Shown: positions 1 through 12,157 of the stretch, piece by piece
Numbering within the stretch: the stretch's first letter is position 1
Layout: the number at the start of each line of letters is the position of its first letter
Assembly: GCA_029582165.1 (NCBI GenBank)
Contig: CM055870.1
Location: 44,472,513 to 44,536,512, forward strand
Reading direction: 5' to 3'
From: Portulaca oleracea
Lineage: Eukaryota; Streptophyta; Magnoliopsida; Caryophyllales; Portulacaceae
DNA length: 64,000 nucleotides
Made by a program: the position numbers and the translations under genes
Notes under the pieces: generated by a model
Seen by the model: only the letters and a program-made list of their open reading frames with translations
Told to the model about the DNA's origin: nothing
Database searches by the model: none

Positions 1-1050
1 GTTCACACTACTTTGTACCAGGATCAAGATGCTTTAGTAGTAATTCATTCCAACTTATCTCTTTACCCAATTGCTTAGATTCTCCCCCTAATGTTGGGAA
101 AACTGTCTCATCAAAATGATAGTCGGCAAATCTTGCCGTAAACAAATCTCCAGTTGATGGTTCTAGATACTTAATTATAGAAGGAGATTCGTACCCAACA
201 TATATTCCCAATCTCCTTTGGGGTCCCATCTTAGTGCGTTGTGGTGGGGCAATAGGTACATACACCGCACATCCAAAAGTTCGTAAATGGGAGATATTTG
301 GTTCATGACCAAAAACCAATTGTTGGGGAGAAAATTCATGATAACCAACTGGCCTTATGCGGATCAATGCCGCAACATGCAGTATAGCATGCCCCCAAGT
401 ACTAGTTGGAAGTTTTGCTCTCATAAGCAATGGCCTTGCAATTAGTTGCAGGCACTTAATAAATGATTCTGCAAGACCATTTTGTGTATGAACATGCGGC
501 ACAGGATGCTCAACTTCTATGCCAATTGACATACAAAAATCGTCAAAAGCTTTAGACCTAAATTCACCGGCATTATCAAGACGAATTTTCTTGATAGAAT
601 GATCTAGAAAATGTGCTCGTAGTTTAATCAATTGAGCAAGCAATCTTGCAAATGCCAAGTTGCGAGTTGACAATAAACACACATGTGACCATCTAGTTGA
701 TGCATCAATTAATACCATAAAGTATCTAAATGGTCCACATGGTGGGTCTACAGGACCACAAATGTCACCTTGTTTACGTTCCAGAAATGCAGGGGATTCC
801 ACCCCAATCTTAGCTGGTGAAGGTCTTGTGATTAATTTTCCTTGAGAGCAAGCTGCGCATGAGAACTCATTAATTTGAAGGACCATCTGGTCCTTTAACG
901 TATGTCCGTATGAGTTCTTTAGGATTTTGCGCATCATTGTTGATCCAAGATGCCCCAATCTGTCATGCCATATTGTAAATTCTTTATTACTAGTAAACTC
1001 CTGGTTTACTAGAGTATGTACTCAATTGGGTTTATTATTGTGTAATATAA
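1..1050 (-). pseudogene. Copia GAG-pre-integrase and integrase core, runs off left edge
   Basis: On the minus strand the protein begins with WHDRLGHLGSTMMRKIL, the His-containing half of the zinc-binding pre-integrase region, followed by CAACSQGK, the Cys pair. The catalytic core retains all three acidic positions: Asp in GDICGPV, Asp in IRLDNAGEF and Glu in NGLAESFIK. The C-terminal part has LRTFGCAVYVP and GIYVGYESPSIIKYLEP, typical of copia integrases. The frame is open for 316 codons, the best-preserved piece of this element, but it is disconnected from gag-protease by frameshifts. Confidence 0.9.
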
Positions 1051-1452
1051 CCCGGAGGATAATGATGATAATCTTTCTAACACACATCTTTTGCCCAAAG
1101 AAATTTTCGTGATATGCAAATACTCAATATTATTTTTGCTAGTTGTCTCAATATGATATCCATTTCTGCGGATATCCTTAAAACTTAGTAAGTTTCTTTG
1201 AGACTTAGTGGAATATAATGCATCATCAATGTGTAAACTTGTTCCACCAGGTAGCATTATATGGGCTCTTCCGGAGCCTTCAATTAAATTTGAGCTACCC
1301 GATATAGTACTAACATTTGCATCTCTCATTAATAAGTAAGAGAAATATTTCTTATTTTTCAAAATAGTGTGTGTTGTTGCACTGTCTGCTAGACACATAT
1401 CTCCTCCTCTATTCATTTCTCCGATCAAAGAAGTTTCCATGATCTTCACCAT
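1009..1452 (-). pseudogene. Copia aspartic protease remnant
   Basis: The 147-codon frame contains LADSATTHTIL, matching the copia protease active-site region in which Asp-Ser/Thr-Gly/Ala follows a hydrophobic stretch. It continues with SGSSNLIEGSGRAHIMLPGG and YSTKSQRNLLSFKDIRRNGY, the usual flap and C-terminal protease motifs. The following GAG-pre-integrase motif lies in a different frame (the break is near 1010), so the polyprotein is interrupted here. Confidence 0.85.
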
Positions 1453-1775
1453 AAATAAGATAGAAATAAGAAGATAAGCGAAACATGATATAATACCGAC
1501 AAGTCATACATTTAGCAAATAAAATATTACACAATATTTGACTTAACTAAGCGACATACAAAAACTAAAAATAGTAAAATATGGTCTATAAGATCTTATT
1601 TCATAAAATCTAATTATTGTCGTTGCCAGTAAAGTGTCCCTCAAGGTAGACATGGAAATTAGAAACATCCAAATGAGACGCATCAATGAGATGGTCATAA
1701 TCATTATTAGCATCATCTTGCATAAAGTTGGTCTCTATCTGCTTTCCTTTGTTCTTTAATGAGGCTTGATAGAGA

Positions 1776-2654
1776 TCAACAAGATGTTTCGGCGTCAACA
1801 GGTACGTGACCAATGCTCATGTCCTCCACAGCGATAACATGGACTTTCCCTAGTATTTTGGCCTTGATCATTCCTGTCTTCCCACTTCTGGTGGGAAGAT
1901 GATCTTTTAAAAGAATTGTCATTACCACGATCACGACCACGACCATAACCACGACCACGACCACGAACATAACCACGACCATGCCCTTGTCCACGCCACG
2001 GTTATTATTGCGGCGTCGATTCCTCTTATTATTATTGGGGTCATGTGTTGCCACATTCGCTTCAGGGAATGGGGCAGAGCCAGTAGGGCGACTTTCGTGG
2101 TTTTTCATCAAAAGCTCATTATTCTGCTCTGCTACAAGCAGGCAAGAAATTAGTTCCTAATACTTTGTAAAGCCCTTTCCACGATATTGTTGTTGTAAAA
2201 TTATATTACTTGCGTGGAAAGTGGAAAATGTTTTCTCCATCAGACTTTCATCTGTGATTGTTTCACCACACAATTTCAGCTGTGAGGTAATTCAGAAAAC
2301 TGCTGAATTATATTCAGCTACAAATTTGAAGTCTTGAAATCTGAGATGTATCCAGTCATCTCGAGCTTTTGGAAGGATCACTGTCTTTTGGTGGTTATAT
2401 CTTTCTTCTAGATTTGTCCATAACTCAAATGGATCCTCAATTGTGAGGTACTTTATTTTGAGGCTATCATGGAGGTGGTGGTGCAAGAAGATCATAGCTT
2501 TGGCCTTATCTTGGTCAGATGCTTCATTGTTTTCAATAATCGTGTCCCTTAGACCTTTAGTAGACAAATGAATCTTAGCATCAAGCGCCCATGAAAGATA
2601 ATTCCTTCCAGTTATGTCAAGGGCGGTGAATTCAAGTTTGGCCAAGTTCGACAT
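1776..2654 (-). pseudogene. Copia gag remnant (UBN2-type gag and CCHC zinc knuckle)
   Basis: Translation starts at 2654 (MSNLAKLEFTALDITGRNYL), a typical copia gag N-terminus, with LW..L..RY at about residue 80. The frame carries an in-frame TGA at 2292-2294 and a TAG near 2157, after which it continues as recognisable gag (for example LLVAEQNNELLMKNHESRP). An Arg/Gly-rich tract then shifts frame, and a CCHC knuckle (CYRCGGHEHWSRTC, about 1800-1845) is read in another phase. A further shift leads into TPKHLVDLYQ (about 1790-1760), which normally follows the knuckle. Gag forms the virus-like particle; this copy cannot produce it. Confidence 0.85.
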
Positions 2655-3560
2655 GGTACTATAATAAGCAAATAATTAAAAGTTAGAGACAAACATATCT
2701 AATTAAAATGACCAAAGTCAATATAAAACAAAACGAACCAATCAGACAGGGAGCTATTACTGTTCATCTGAATGTCAATATTGGTGGTGTGATGAAATTC
2801 TGGTTCATCGATAAGATTTATATGAATTTATCATTAAATGTAGAGTGAACTTCTGGTTCATCCATAAAAATAAATTCAATATCGGAGTAGTGAACTTCTG
2901 GTCACTAATAATAATTACGCAATATTTTTTTTTAATATTGGTGTGAACTTCAAGTTCGTTAATATGATGATTCTCGGGTTTCACAACATGGGTCTTAGAT
3001 GATTGAGGTCGATAAGGGGCTATTACCCATCAACAATACACCTTTAATCCAGCTCCCATAGGTACTCCCTCGAATACATAGCTTCGGGTTTCTCAGAATG
3101 GGCTAGGAAACGGGGTTGAACGGGAGTCATCCCTTAATTAATTATACGACTCTTCAATACTCAAGGCTCCCATAGTTAATCCCGCAAGTTCATCAAGAAG
3201 ATTACCATTATTAATTCATAGCACTTAAAACAAAAAAAAAAAAACTCAATTATAGGACATATTCAATTCGTAAATATATTACATAATTTCGAATTTAACT
3301 GGGCAGAATTATTTGAAAAATTTGTAACTCGAAACATATAACTCCAAAAATTACGACATTTTAACACAGTGTGCCAAAAATTATGTTTAATCTACAGTAA
3401 AATTTTCAGAATTTTTCTCCAAGCCAACGTGACACAGAAATTCAAACAGTGGTTGAATTATACTAAAGTCCGAAAATTAAAAACAAAAATAAATCAAACT
3501 TACAAAATTATAACTGGTAATAAATACCTTGAATTATAATTGGAATAATGAAAGGTAGAG
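2655..3560 (-). other. Non-coding leader of the copia element
   Basis: About 0.9 kb between the primer site and the gag start has no ORF of note. It contains several diverged copies of a short motif around GTGAACTTCTGGTTCA (about 2790-2960), two similar blocks around TTTCACAACATGGG and TTTCTCAGAATGGG (about 2979 and 3090), and a poly-A tract near 3230. Confidence 0.6.
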
Positions 3561-3576
3561 TTCGGTGCTGATAACG
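3561..3576 (-). other. Primer-binding-like site of the copia element
   Basis: Directly inside the LTR the minus strand reads CGTTATCAGCACCGAA. This motif next to the LTR is common in plant copia elements. It is not the canonical TGGTATCAGAGC initiator-Met site, and I cannot name the primer tRNA with confidence. Confidence 0.55.
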
Positions 3577-3804
3577 TGTTATAATAATAATTTCAATAAT
3601 TGAGAGAATAAATTGAGAGAAGAGTTTAAGAAGAAGATTGAGAGGAATATATGGGAGATATATGGAGTGTGTTTATTGATCATAATACATGGGTATTTAT
3701 AGGGAGTTAACAAGCATTAGATCCCAAGCTACAAACATTGGATTCCAAAATATAAACTAATTAACACATGAAAAATGATATTCATAAAAATATATTTCAT
3801 AACA
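3577..3804 (-). repeat. 5' LTR of the copia element (228 bp)
   Basis: The segment begins TGTTAT and ends ATAACA, a perfect 6-bp terminal inverted repeat with the TG...CA ends usual for LTRs. On the minus strand a TATA box (CTATAAATA, about 3693-3702) lies in the middle. The partner LTR is outside the window, so the boundaries rest on the terminal repeat and on the adjacent primer-binding-like site. Confidence 0.75.
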
Positions 3805-3836
3805 GTTTATGATTTATTTTATTTTTGGGTGTTTTA

Positions 3837-4119
3837 GGAGTGTTTGGGTATTCAATTTATTGGATAGTTTTTATTTTTTTTATTAAGGTGAAAAAGTTAC
3901 TTGAAGTGTTTGATAAGTAGTTTTTTATATAATTTTTTTGGATCTAATAAACTAGTTTTCAAAAAACTAGTTGATGGAGTTTTTTTATGTAACTTTTCAC
4001 AAAAAAACTATTTTACCAAACATTTTTTCTACAATCAGTTAACCCAAGCAGCTAAAGTCAAACAGTTATTAGCTAACAGTTAACAACTACCAGCTAACAG
4101 GTGGTTGTCAAACAAGGCC
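3837..4119. mobile_element. Candidate PIF/Harbinger-like MITE
   Basis: A 283-bp AT-rich segment begins GGAGTGTTTGG and ends CAAACAAGGCC, an imperfect ~11-bp terminal inverted repeat. It is flanked on both sides by TTA (3834-3836 and 4120-4122), the 3-bp target duplication typical of PIF/Harbinger. No coding capacity. The inverted repeat is short and imperfect, so the call is tentative. Confidence 0.5.
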
Positions 4120-4122
4120 TTA

Positions 4123-4993
4123 AACTTCTTGTTTGGTTTCTTTAGTGGTTTTAGAAAAGTTTTTGTGGGTCCACAGGAATCAGCCTAGATTTCATGGGAA
4201 AAGATTGTTTACATCTAAATTCTCAGACTGCACTTTAAACATACGGGTTTCTCCTGGAGGTTGTTGTAGTAACGACTAGCGAGATGCAAGCAATTAAGCA
4301 GTAATTGACTTGTTTCTCATTTATGTTCAACCCCGAACTCAGTCCACGATTCCTTATAAGCGGTAAGCTCGCCATGAATTCGGCCTATTTTACAGTCTAA
4401 ACAGGTTGAGCCCGCTTTCTATGGCCCGCTCGCAAATGACCAATAGGCACCGACCCGTTTGCCTAGGTATACTCACCGCTATTAATATACGACATTTCTC
4501 CTTCACCCCCCTCTCCCTCCAACTGGTTATATGTTTATAAAACCTTAGAACTCATCAATAAAATTTTCTCTCCTACGTATCAAAGAGGCAAGGTTCGAGT
4601 GACTTGTTAGATTGTTAAAGAATAAAGAGGGGTCATTGGAACCATGAAATCATCCAACATATCATCAAATATGTAATTTAGACGAAAGTACTTCTATACA
4701 AAAGGCGAAAATTTATAGTTGTTTAATACTTTAAAGGTTGTATAATTATATTTGTTAAGGTTAGGCAAACTTAAAAATATTAACTTTTTGGGTAGTGTAT
4801 AGTTGTGTAGACTGTCAAGATCCTATGTTTCATAGACTTTGCTAATATTAAAAATGATTCTTTTATTATTACTATATGAAGCTTCATTAGGGATTAGGCA
4901 AAAGTTAATTATTGGTTGTGGTTAGGTTGATTTATTTGATTTTGTCGGTGTTTTGTCTTGTTGAAATTTTGTTATTCTAGGTATTATAACAAG
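4123..4993. other. Intergenic stretch, nothing recognised
   Basis: About 0.87 kb with no ORF above noise and no repeat structure that I can see. It may include the 5' part of the MULE that follows, but no terminal inverted repeat was found by eye. Confidence 0.4.
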
Positions 4994-5419
4994 ATGACAT
5001 CGGTACATGAAATGGACTTAGGTGATGATGGCAGTAATCAGACTGTTGATGATTATTATGATGAATATGGGTCATACAATGAGGATGAAGAATGTGTGGA
5101 GGTTATGCAGCAAAAAAAAGTAGATGTATGAGGAACACATCGCGGAATTAGAGGAACTAAGAGTTGAGATGAACATGAACATATGTGGAGGCAACGTACT
5201 TGATTCTAGTGAGATAGAGACTTATTAACAAAATTAAGACAATGTAGATAGCCGAGTTAGTAGAGAAAATGATGATAATTTGGAAAGGAAAGAAGGGGGC
5301 AAAAAAGAAGAAGAAACTATACCCTAGATACAATCCTAACTCATAAAAAAGCGAATTCATTCCATAAGTAGAGCAATTATTTAGGGATAATGAGTAACTA
5401 GTGAGTGCCTTTAAAGATT

Positions 5420-5422
<3 letters not shown>

Positions 5423-5466
<44 letters not shown>
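5423..5466. repeat. (AT)n microsatellite
   Basis: About 20 uninterrupted AT dinucleotides, lying inside the decayed transposase between the AFKDY and GYVYR remnants. Confidence 0.95.
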
Positions 5467-5468
<2 letters not shown>

Positions 5469-5809
5469 GTTATGTTTACAGATAATCACGGGTGACTAAG
5501 AAAGATTGGAACAATTTGTTGTGCATAAGGATGTGAGTGGAGGTTGTGAGTATCAAATCTAAAGAAAGATGCATTTTGGCAAATCAATAAATTACCTAAA
5601 CCTCATACTTATGTTCCATTTAGCTTTGAAGGAGGGATGAGGAAGATGTTTAGTATTTGGTTTCTCGTGAGTACAAACATGTTTTTGGGTTGTAACCAAA
5701 TTTGAAATTAAGGGAGTTAATGGGTTTAATTGATAAAGATCATTTATACAAGCCTACCATGTCAATATGTGCAAGGACTCGAGCAAAGGCCTTGTGGAGC
5801 GTATTGGGT

Positions 5810-6600
5810 TCGGCCCAATTTCAGTCCACCTATGGCAAGCGACTCGCTTAGTGCCACCCTCCTCACTCCATGGTTCAAACTCGGTCACATGATCCATTTA
5901 AAGGTGGATCTAGGTACTCGGAAGGCCTTTTGGGCCATCATTGGGGGCGATGTTCATTTCAAGGAAGACCCCGAGCCATAGGTCATGGTTTCGGATCCTC
6001 ATCAAAATCTCTCTCAGGTCTTCTAAGGGACTTCGAGATTCCTTCGGTATGAATAAGGCAACGAAGTCAAACTTGACTTCCTTTTAGGCTCCAAACGGCC
6101 AATATCAACCACAAGGGTATTTTGGGTATTTCCATACCATGGAGGGGCCACCTGAGATAGTTTTGGTCCTTTAGCTATCTAGGATAGAGATAGAAGCTTG
6201 GAATTTTAGCTTGAAAATCCTTTCTTGAGGAGATTGTAATTGAGGGTTTGAAACCCTAATTTCAATGAGAAACTAATCCTTTTGTGGAATTGCTTGTTGA
6301 TTTCTTTTTCTTTGTGAGTGGGTGTTCTTCCTCCTCTCTTTGGGTGAGATTTCTTAGATGTTTCTTGGTGCCTTGCTTGTGGGCAATCCTTGTGCAAGTT
6401 CTTGAACATCTTAGTTCATTTTGGTGAATGTTTACGTTTTACAATTGTTCATATCCTTTAATTCTTGATTTCTTTCTTGTTTATCCAGAAAAACCCCAAA
6501 ACCCTAAAAATAGTTGTTGAGTGTATGAGTTCTATGGGTGGATTTCCATCATTCACATGATTTTGTGTGAACCTTAGGTCCGAAACTCTCCACTTTAGGT
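5810..6600. mobile_element. Unidentified insertion inside the decayed MULE
   Basis: Transposase similarity stops after ARTRAKALWSVLG (about 5770-5810) and resumes around 6600-6660, while the intervening ~0.8 kb has no transposase character. It holds a short GC-richer part and AAACCCTAA-type motifs such as are seen in plant LTRs. I could not find terminal repeats or a target duplication, so the nature (solo LTR or other) and exact ends are unknown. Confidence 0.4.
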
Positions 6601-8230
6601 TTACTAGTAGAAGATTATAAGGTGTAGTCTAGAATGCTTAGGGATTATATATACTCTAGAATGGAGAGTTTATTTTCAAGAGCTTATACATATGTGTTGC
6701 TAGTTTGAAGAGAGGATTTTTGGAGGGTTGTAGGAGAGTGTTGTACCTTAATGCTTATTTCTTGAAGAGGCCTTAGGATGGCCAACTTCTAGTTGTTGTT
6801 GGTCAAGATGCTAATAATAAAATGTATATTGTTGCTTGGCACATGGAAAAAAGGGAGTGCAAAGAGTCATGGATGTGGTTCCTCAATTTCTTGCTTCATG
6901 ACTTGAACATGGCAAATGGCCAAGGATGGACAATGATTCATATCAACAAAAGGTAAGATTGTAACTAGTTAAATCCTGGTTTGTGTTTTTGCATGTATTT
7001 ATATATAGAATAAAACAACTTACTTTTATAATTATTCATTTTCAAGGCATTGTCCACGGCTTCTCTTACTTGTTGCGTAAGACAGAGCATAGATTGTGTG
7101 TAAGACATGTGTACGCTAACCTCAAAAAAAATGGAAGGGTTTACAATATAGAGACGAGTTCACTACCAATAGTATGTAAAGGAGATGCATGAGTTAAGCC
7201 TTTGTAATGAGAATTTTTGAAAAGGAAGAACCCTAAGCATTTTTGTAGATTATTCTTCGAAGTAAATTCCAAGTATGACTCAGTTGACAATAATATGGTT
7301 GAGGTATTTAATGCATCCATCATCGAGGCAAGATTTAAACCTATCGCAGCCATGCTTGAAGAGATTTTTGAGTTAGCCATGTGTAGAGTTGCTTCTAGAA
7401 ATATTATGGCCCGTAATTTGAGCAAGACATATGTTTGACAATTCTCAAAAAGCTAGAGAGATTAAAGAATCAATGCAGATTTTGGCAGGCAAGTAGAGCA
7501 AACAATGGTATATATAAGGTAAAACATTAACATAAGGATTTGTTGTCAACATGTACGAGAAGACTTGCACTTGTAGGGCATGGGAGTTGATTGGTATTCC
7601 GTGTGCTCATACATTAACAGTGATGAGGGAGGAAACAGTCAATCCAATTCAATTTATTCATAAGTGTTATAGCACTGAGATGTGGAGAGCTACTTATTCA
7701 CATACATAGAAGCTTCTAAACGGCTCAAATTTGTGTACTTAATCTAAAGATAATCCTATCCTTGCTCCGAAATTCAAATAGAGGAAGACAGGGACCCTCC
7801 TATTCAAAAGAAGGCTTGAGGAAGGTGAAACAAGATCTTGTGGCCCGTATGGATCTGTTGCAAGATTAGGAGGAACACTTCGGTGCTCAAAATGTGAACA
7901 TGAAGGCCATAACAATAAGACATGCCTACAAAGGGTATATTCTTACATAATTTCTTTTATTTTTACAAAAATAAAATAGTGAAATTAACATGATATTGTA
8001 TTATGGAGGATGACACTACTACCTCGTTTGCCCCAACTATTACTACAACCTATGACATTCCTTCTATCTTCGTATTTGAATCTGGATCTTGAGCCAGTGG
8101 TGCTTCTCATACTAGTGAAAATGTTTCTGTCGTTCGAAGTGTTGATTTTACTCATTGTACTGCTAATACTAGATCATCTAAGCTCCAACTTAGAAGAACC
8201 ATGAGTAAGGGTGTAGAGGTATTTTCAAGC

Positions 8231-8761
8231 CGAGAAAGCCAAGCATTTTCCATTTGGACAGATTGAAAGAGTTCAAAGGTTGTACCTGCTACTTATTTTG
8301 CTCACTATGTTTAGGAGAACCATGATTTTGCTCATTGTGTTTAGAAGAAACATGATTCTGCACATTGTTTTTAGGAGAGGCATGATTGCACACGGTGTTT
8401 AGGAGCTTTGCCTTTTTCCTACTCACTTTGTTCATATGTTGTTTTTGGTATAGGTAAATGACTGCTTGACTAAGCTACTCATTGTGTTTTGCTAATTGAA
8501 ATTGACCACCTTTCTTTTTTAGACGAATGGGTTTTCTCAATGAAATATTGCTTTGGTCATAGCTTCAAAGATAAATAGTTGTGTGACTAAGTTAATGTTG
8601 TACTATGGTGTTTGGTTCTATTGTGCTGCTTTTCGTTGCAGTGAGTACTTATTTTGCTCATTGCATTTTTTTGGTTGTTGGACTTATTGTTGTATTGCGG
8701 TGTTTCTATTTTATTTTGGACTTGGTTCTGCCCGTTTTAAGGTTTAATAATCAAGAAAAGA
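8231..8761. other. Non-coding stretch after the decayed MULE
   Basis: It contains three diverged copies of a short unit around TTTAGGAGAACCATGATTTTGC (about 8309-8410), T-rich sequence and no convincing ORF. It may be the 3' part of the MULE. Confidence 0.4.
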
Positions 8762-8832
8762 TGTCTATGTAGGAATTGAGCCTACATCTTTTACGCAACA
8801 ACACAAACGCTCTTCCAGTGAGCTAATAGGCT
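8762..8832 (-). pseudogene. tRNA-like relic (degenerate tRNA or SINE head)
   Basis: The minus strand folds like a 71-nt tRNA. The 7-nt acceptor arms AGCCTAT/ATAGACA give 5 of 7 pairs; then TA, a D-arm with stem GCTC/GAGC and a T-arm GTAGG-CTCAATT-CCTAC with a perfect stem and 7-nt loop. The anticodon arm is 18 nt instead of 17 (stem TTTGT/GTAAA with G-U pairs, 8-nt loop), so no anticodon can be assigned. The A-box-like TAGCTCACTGG and B-box-like GGCTCAATTCC each differ slightly from consensus. No CCA is encoded. Confidence 0.4.
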
Positions 8833-9008
8833 ATACATGAATAGGTGGAATGACATCCATACAATAGACATAAGATAATGAGAAATCAGGGAAGTCTGAT
8901 ACTTCCACTACCTATACTCCAAAAAGTTTGATATAGACTTGAAGCTTTTGCTACTTTCAATTGGGAGTTACTGACATTTATGGGTCTTAACTAACAATTA
9001 ACAATTAT

Positions 9009-10056
9009 GCGTCACTTATTGATTCCTAGATAGAGATTGGCTATTTTGTAACTAATCCATATTGGATTAGGAAAGCCAAACCAACTAGGATAAGGTTAGT
9101 TATAACAAACTCCCCCTAGGATAAGGATTCCTAATCCAAGGGAGAATAGAAGTAATTGGCGTCTAGATAGAGGAGTTCATCTTGGATTACACGCCAAGAT
9201 TGAGTCTCCTAAGGTAGAATAGCTTGGCTTGTACGCCAAGTAGGAGTTCTAGTCCCTTAAGGACTCTCCTAGTATAAATAGGATTGTAGCCTCTCATGGC
9301 AAACACACAACCTTGAATTATGAAATCAATTAAGCTGTTAGCTTTCTCTCGAGTGTTTGGATAAACCCTCACCCCTTTTCTTCTATTGTATCTTGGCATG
9401 GCACCCAAGTGGTTAGGAAGAGCTTGATCCTAGGTTGCGGTCTAGATCAAGTTAGCCCTAGGTTGTCTATCTTGTGGACTCAAGTTAGAAACCTAGTTCT
9501 ATTCGTTCTTACCTTTCTATCAATATAGTTAAGATAATTACATTGTTGTCTTTCTATCAATATAGTTAAGACACAACAAACCCTACCCTCCTTATCTCTC
9601 CAACCGAACGCCACCTCCACTCCTCCTTTTCCCCTCACAAACGTCACCCCCTCCCTCCTCTCACAAAACACCATCTCCTCTCTTTTCTCTCTCCATAACA
9701 ACCTTCCAACAAACTACCTCTCTCTCCTCCCAACAACCTATTACTCTCTCCCTCACCATCAAATCCAACGCCAAACCCCTCTCTCTCTCTTCCCCATCCT
9801 CACGTCAACCCCCTTCAAACCACCATCCAAGATTCATCAATTTCTCCCTCTTTCCCGTTCAAGATTCAATCTTTCCTGAATCTTGAAATCACAAAAGTCC
9901 TCACGACAAATAACCTCCACAAAGAACCCCTTTCACGAGAACTCCCCCTCTCTTTTCCCACCTTAATCTCGTGAACCACCCCCACTTCCCTGTTTGGTTA
10001 CATGTGTTTCATGTATTCTCGGAATTAAGATTCTCTCTTGATGCAGTAATACATCA
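9009..10056 (+). repeat. 5' LTR (5'-truncated) of the gag-protease element
   Basis: Bases 9009-9596 match 12957-13544 nearly base for base; 9597-10056 is the LTR 3' portion, present only here. A TATA box (TATAAATA, 9273-9280) lies within the shared part. The LTR ends in ...ACATCA four bases before the primer site. The part matching 12514-12956 of the other LTR is missing upstream of 9009. Confidence 0.75.
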
Positions 10057-10060
10057 AAAG

Positions 10061-10072
10061 TGGTATCAGAGC
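10061..10072 (+). other. Primer-binding site, initiator tRNA-Met type
   Basis: TGGTATCAGAGC, the complement of the plant initiator tRNA-Met 3' end, lies just after the LTR. Confidence 0.9.
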
Positions 10073-10295
10073 TCTAGGTTAGTGTTGAGTGTAAACCAAA
10101 CACGTAACCTTCAAATCCAAAAGCTTAACCTGCAAGTCCAAAGCTTAACCTGCAAGTCCACAAGCTTAACTTGCAGTACCAAACACATAACCTTCAAACC
10201 TTCAGTACCAACCTGCAACCCTAAACTCCACAAACAACCCAAACATATTACCCCTTCTTACCCAACGTCACTCTAGACGTTCCACAACCCCTTCC

Positions 10296-12157
10296 ATGGC
10301 GTCTGGAAGCAACGGTCATGAAGTTGAAGATCCTACTGAGCAATGGAAGCAAGAAAAGGCAGAACTTGAAGGAAGAATCGCTTATCTTTCTGATCAGTTG
10401 AAGCGATACATGAATCTGCAATCAGAACACTACGGGGGCAAGAAGAAGAAGAGGTCGTCCCCAACAGTCCTAGCGAAACTCAGCACTCTGCTAGCTCAAC
10501 CCGGAGGTCACGTCAATCTAGGCGTGCACCAAGAGAAGAAAGGCTCAACTTCAAGGTCGACATTCCTGAATTCGACGGTAATCTTGATCCTGAAATCTTT
10601 CTTGATTGGATTCAAACTGTCGAACGAGTCTTTGATTTAAAAGACATTGCTGATGATAAGAAAGTGAAATACATTGCTCTTAAACTGTGGAAGCATGCTA
10701 GTATTTGGTGGACTAACCTACAGAAGAAGCGACAACATGCCGGGAAAGGAAAGATCCGAACTTGGGAAAAGATGAAGAAGAAACTCCACTCCAAGTTTCT
10801 TCCTGTGAGTTATTTCAAGGACAATTATTTCAAACTGCAACAACTATCCCAGGGATCTAAATCCGTTGAAGAGTATACTAAGGAGTTCGAACACCTACTC
10901 TGGAGGTGTGATCTGAAAGAAGATGAACCTCAAACTCTTGTAAGGAATCTTGCTGGCTTAAACGACAACATAAGGTATGTGGTGGAACTCCAACCTTATG
11001 AAACTCTTGATGAATTGAGTACTTTGGCTAACAAGGTGGAACAGCAAAAGAAAAGAAGAGGCATGGAGACGCCAAACAGGAACCGTAGTTCCCAAAGAAC
11101 TCCCTACTCGCCTCAAACATACACTCCACAAAAAAGCCCAACCCACTCTTATCCGTCCGCCACAAAAACGCCTACCCCTACCTCTCAAACCATCCCTAAA
11201 ACGGTTCCAGCTCCACCCACGGATAAAAAGAGGTGCTTTAGGTGTCAAGGGCTCGGTCATATTGCTTCGGAGTATCCAAACAAGAGGGCAATCACACTGC
11301 TAGAATTTCAGAATGCTCTGTTTGAACCCGAACCGACGGATGTGGAAGAGGAATCCCACACCTGTCACAACGAATCCGAAGAAGAGGTCGTGGAAGAACC
11401 AGATCAAGGAGAAATGCTGGTTGTAAGGAGAATACTGAATAGTTCTCCAGTCCCTGAAGATCTGCAACAACGGGAAGTTATCTTCCATTCCCGTTGTACT
11501 GTGCAAGGGAAAGCTTGTTCTTTGATCGTTGATGGTGGAAATTGTACTAATGCAGTTTCAACTACTATGGTGAATAAGCTATAGCTACCTACAAGCCCAC
11601 ACCCCACGCCATACACAGTTCAATGGATCATCCAGGGTAAAGGCTTAAAGGTAACTCAACGCTGTTTGGTAAACTTCTCTATTGGAAAATCTTATCAAGA
11701 CTCAATCTGGTGTGATGTACTACCTATGGAAGCCTGTCATATTATGCTTGGAAGACCATGGTTATTTGACAGGAGCGTTACTCATGATGGAAGAGCTAAT
11801 ACCTATACACTGATGGTGAAAAACAAGAAAGTCACATTAGCTCCGCTAAAGACATCACCAACAACTGGGAATGATTCAAAACTCGTATCTTTCATGATCA
11901 CTGAGCGCCCTGAGTTTAGTGAACACAAGAAGGTCACTCCATCATCACTTGTCGCCCTTCACGAGAACTCAACTGAAGAGACCTCACCTAGGTCCAGTCA
12001 ACGTGAACTCCAACCTGCAGAAGATCGCGTGAACCCTACTGCTATTCTAAGGGTTCGAAATACAGCTGATGGTCACGCTAAGGGTATGCTCAAGAAGGAA
12101 ACCGTTCAACCAAGTGCCCTAGTGATCGCAAAGGAGAAGAAAATTAACTTTGTTTAG
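10296..12157 (+). pseudogene. Ty3/gypsy gag and protease-like domain, frameshift and stop
   Basis: The ATG at 10296 opens a coiled-coil start (EQWKQEKAELEGRIAYLSDQ). A one-step frame change near 10455 links it to the gag core at 10550-11050 (FDGNLDPEIFLDWIQTVERVF, WWTNLQKKRQ, FEHLLWRCDL). The zinc knuckle CFRCQGLGHIASEYP (about 11233-11277) has Tyr where the last Cys is expected, so it reads CCHY. A protease-like fold follows (SLIVDGGNCTNAVSTTMVNKL), a TAG at 11582-11584 where the family has Gln, then HIMLGRPWLFDR (about 11740) in the same frame. Gag packages the RNA; this copy is inactive. Confidence 0.85.

Larger units (their letters stand above)
1..3804 (-). mobile_element. Ty1/copia LTR retrotransposon, 5' half, truncated by window edge
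   Basis: Read on the minus strand from 3804 downward, the order is LTR, primer-binding-like site, leader, gag with CCHC knuckle, protease, GAG-pre-integrase and integrase core. Integrase before reverse transcriptase is the Ty1/copia order; RT and RNase H would lie left of base 1. The reading frames are broken by at least two stop codons in gag and several frameshifts, so this copy is dead. The LTR outer end is followed by ordinary sequence from 3805. Only one end is visible, so no target-site duplication can be tested. Confidence 0.9.
4994..8230 (+). pseudogene. Decayed MULE (MuDR-family) transposase
   Basis: Pieces of a plant MULE transposase appear in order but in shifting frames. An acidic N-terminus lies at 4994-5110. 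DNA-binding-domain remnants LFRDNE and AFKDY lie near 5365-5420, and a GYVYR piece follows at about 5467. A core remnant around 6660-6960 includes VVVGQDANNKMYIVAWHMEK and SWMWFLNF. HRLCVRHVYANLKK lies near 7090, and the NNMVEVFNASIIEARFKPIAAMLEE block at 7290-7360. A SWIM zinc finger (CTCRAWELIGIPCAH) is at about 7568-7612 and a CCHC knuckle (CSKCEHEGHNNKTC) near 7885-7925. Many stops, an (AT)n tract and an insertion disrupt it. No terminal repeats were found, so the ends are approximate. Confidence 0.8.

Noticed and set aside
10612..11616. Minus-strand ORFs across the gag-protease region
   Set aside because: Shadows of the gag frame on the opposite strand.
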